From an uncultured Gammaproteobacteria bacterium (GTDB lineage: Bacteria > Pseudomonadota > Gammaproteobacteria > Pseudomonadales > Azotimanducaceae_A): 9,705 nucleotides of DNA. Positions within the stretch are counted from its first letter, which is position 1, and every line of letters starts with the position of its first letter. Shown piece after piece: positions 9,705 through 9,705 of the stretch. The notes under the pieces are model-generated. The model had not been told where the DNA came from and did not search any database. It saw only the letters and a program-made list of their open reading frames with translations. The DNA lies in assembly GCA_913049565.1 (NCBI GenBank), contig CAJWZG010000096.1, positions 1 through 9,705 on the forward strand, given 5' to 3'. The position numbers were made by a program, and so were the translations under genes.

Positions 9705-9705
9705 G

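Overview
The window carries a leftward-transcribed, ordinary-looking stretch of a gammaproteobacterial chromosome. All eight recognisable genes lie on the minus strand, so transcription runs from the right edge to the left. Sequence flavour (sucA-sucB-lpd-sucC-sucD order, a sigma-32 type heat-shock promoter in front of htpG, PrmB and GpsA of gammaproteobacterial type, mixed codon usage) suggests a marine gammaproteobacterium, perhaps of the Cellvibrionales/OM60 kind. That finer placement is a guess from general resemblance.

Right part (about 3945-9705): the 2-oxoglutarate dehydrogenase and succinyl-CoA synthetase operon. It holds the C-terminal part of sucA (E1o), then sucB (E2o, dihydrolipoyl succinyltransferase), lpd (E3, dihydrolipoyl dehydrogenase), sucC and sucD (ADP-forming succinyl-CoA synthetase beta and alpha). 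The genes are packed tightly: 2 nt between sucA and sucB, 0 nt between sucB and lpd, 53 nt between lpd and sucC, and an ATGA overlap between sucC and sucD. Together they convert 2-oxoglutarate to succinyl-CoA and then to succinate with substrate-level ATP formation. A GC-rich hairpin with a short T-run follows sucD and probably ends the operon.

Middle (3810-3944): a short intergenic region with the sucD terminator candidate, then a near-perfect sigma-32 promoter (CTTGAAA, 13 nt, CCCCATATCT) and a strong ribosome binding site in front of htpG. An 8-bp perfect inverted repeat brackets this promoter.

Left part (1-3809): htpG (Hsp90 chaperone), gpsA (glycerol-3-phosphate dehydrogenase, phospholipid precursor synthesis) and the N-terminal 270 codons of prmB (methyltransferase for ribosomal protein L3). 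prmB probably starts at a TTG inside the end of gpsA. No convincing promoter or terminator separates these three genes, so part of their transcription may come from the htpG heat-shock promoter.

No undescribed system was found. The most unusual signal is at the right edge: the first 67 sucA codons in the window have almost only G or C in third position and actinobacteria-like wording, then usage switches abruptly at about 9504 to that of the rest of the window. This suggests either an assembly chimera at a conserved sequence or an intragenic recombination event.
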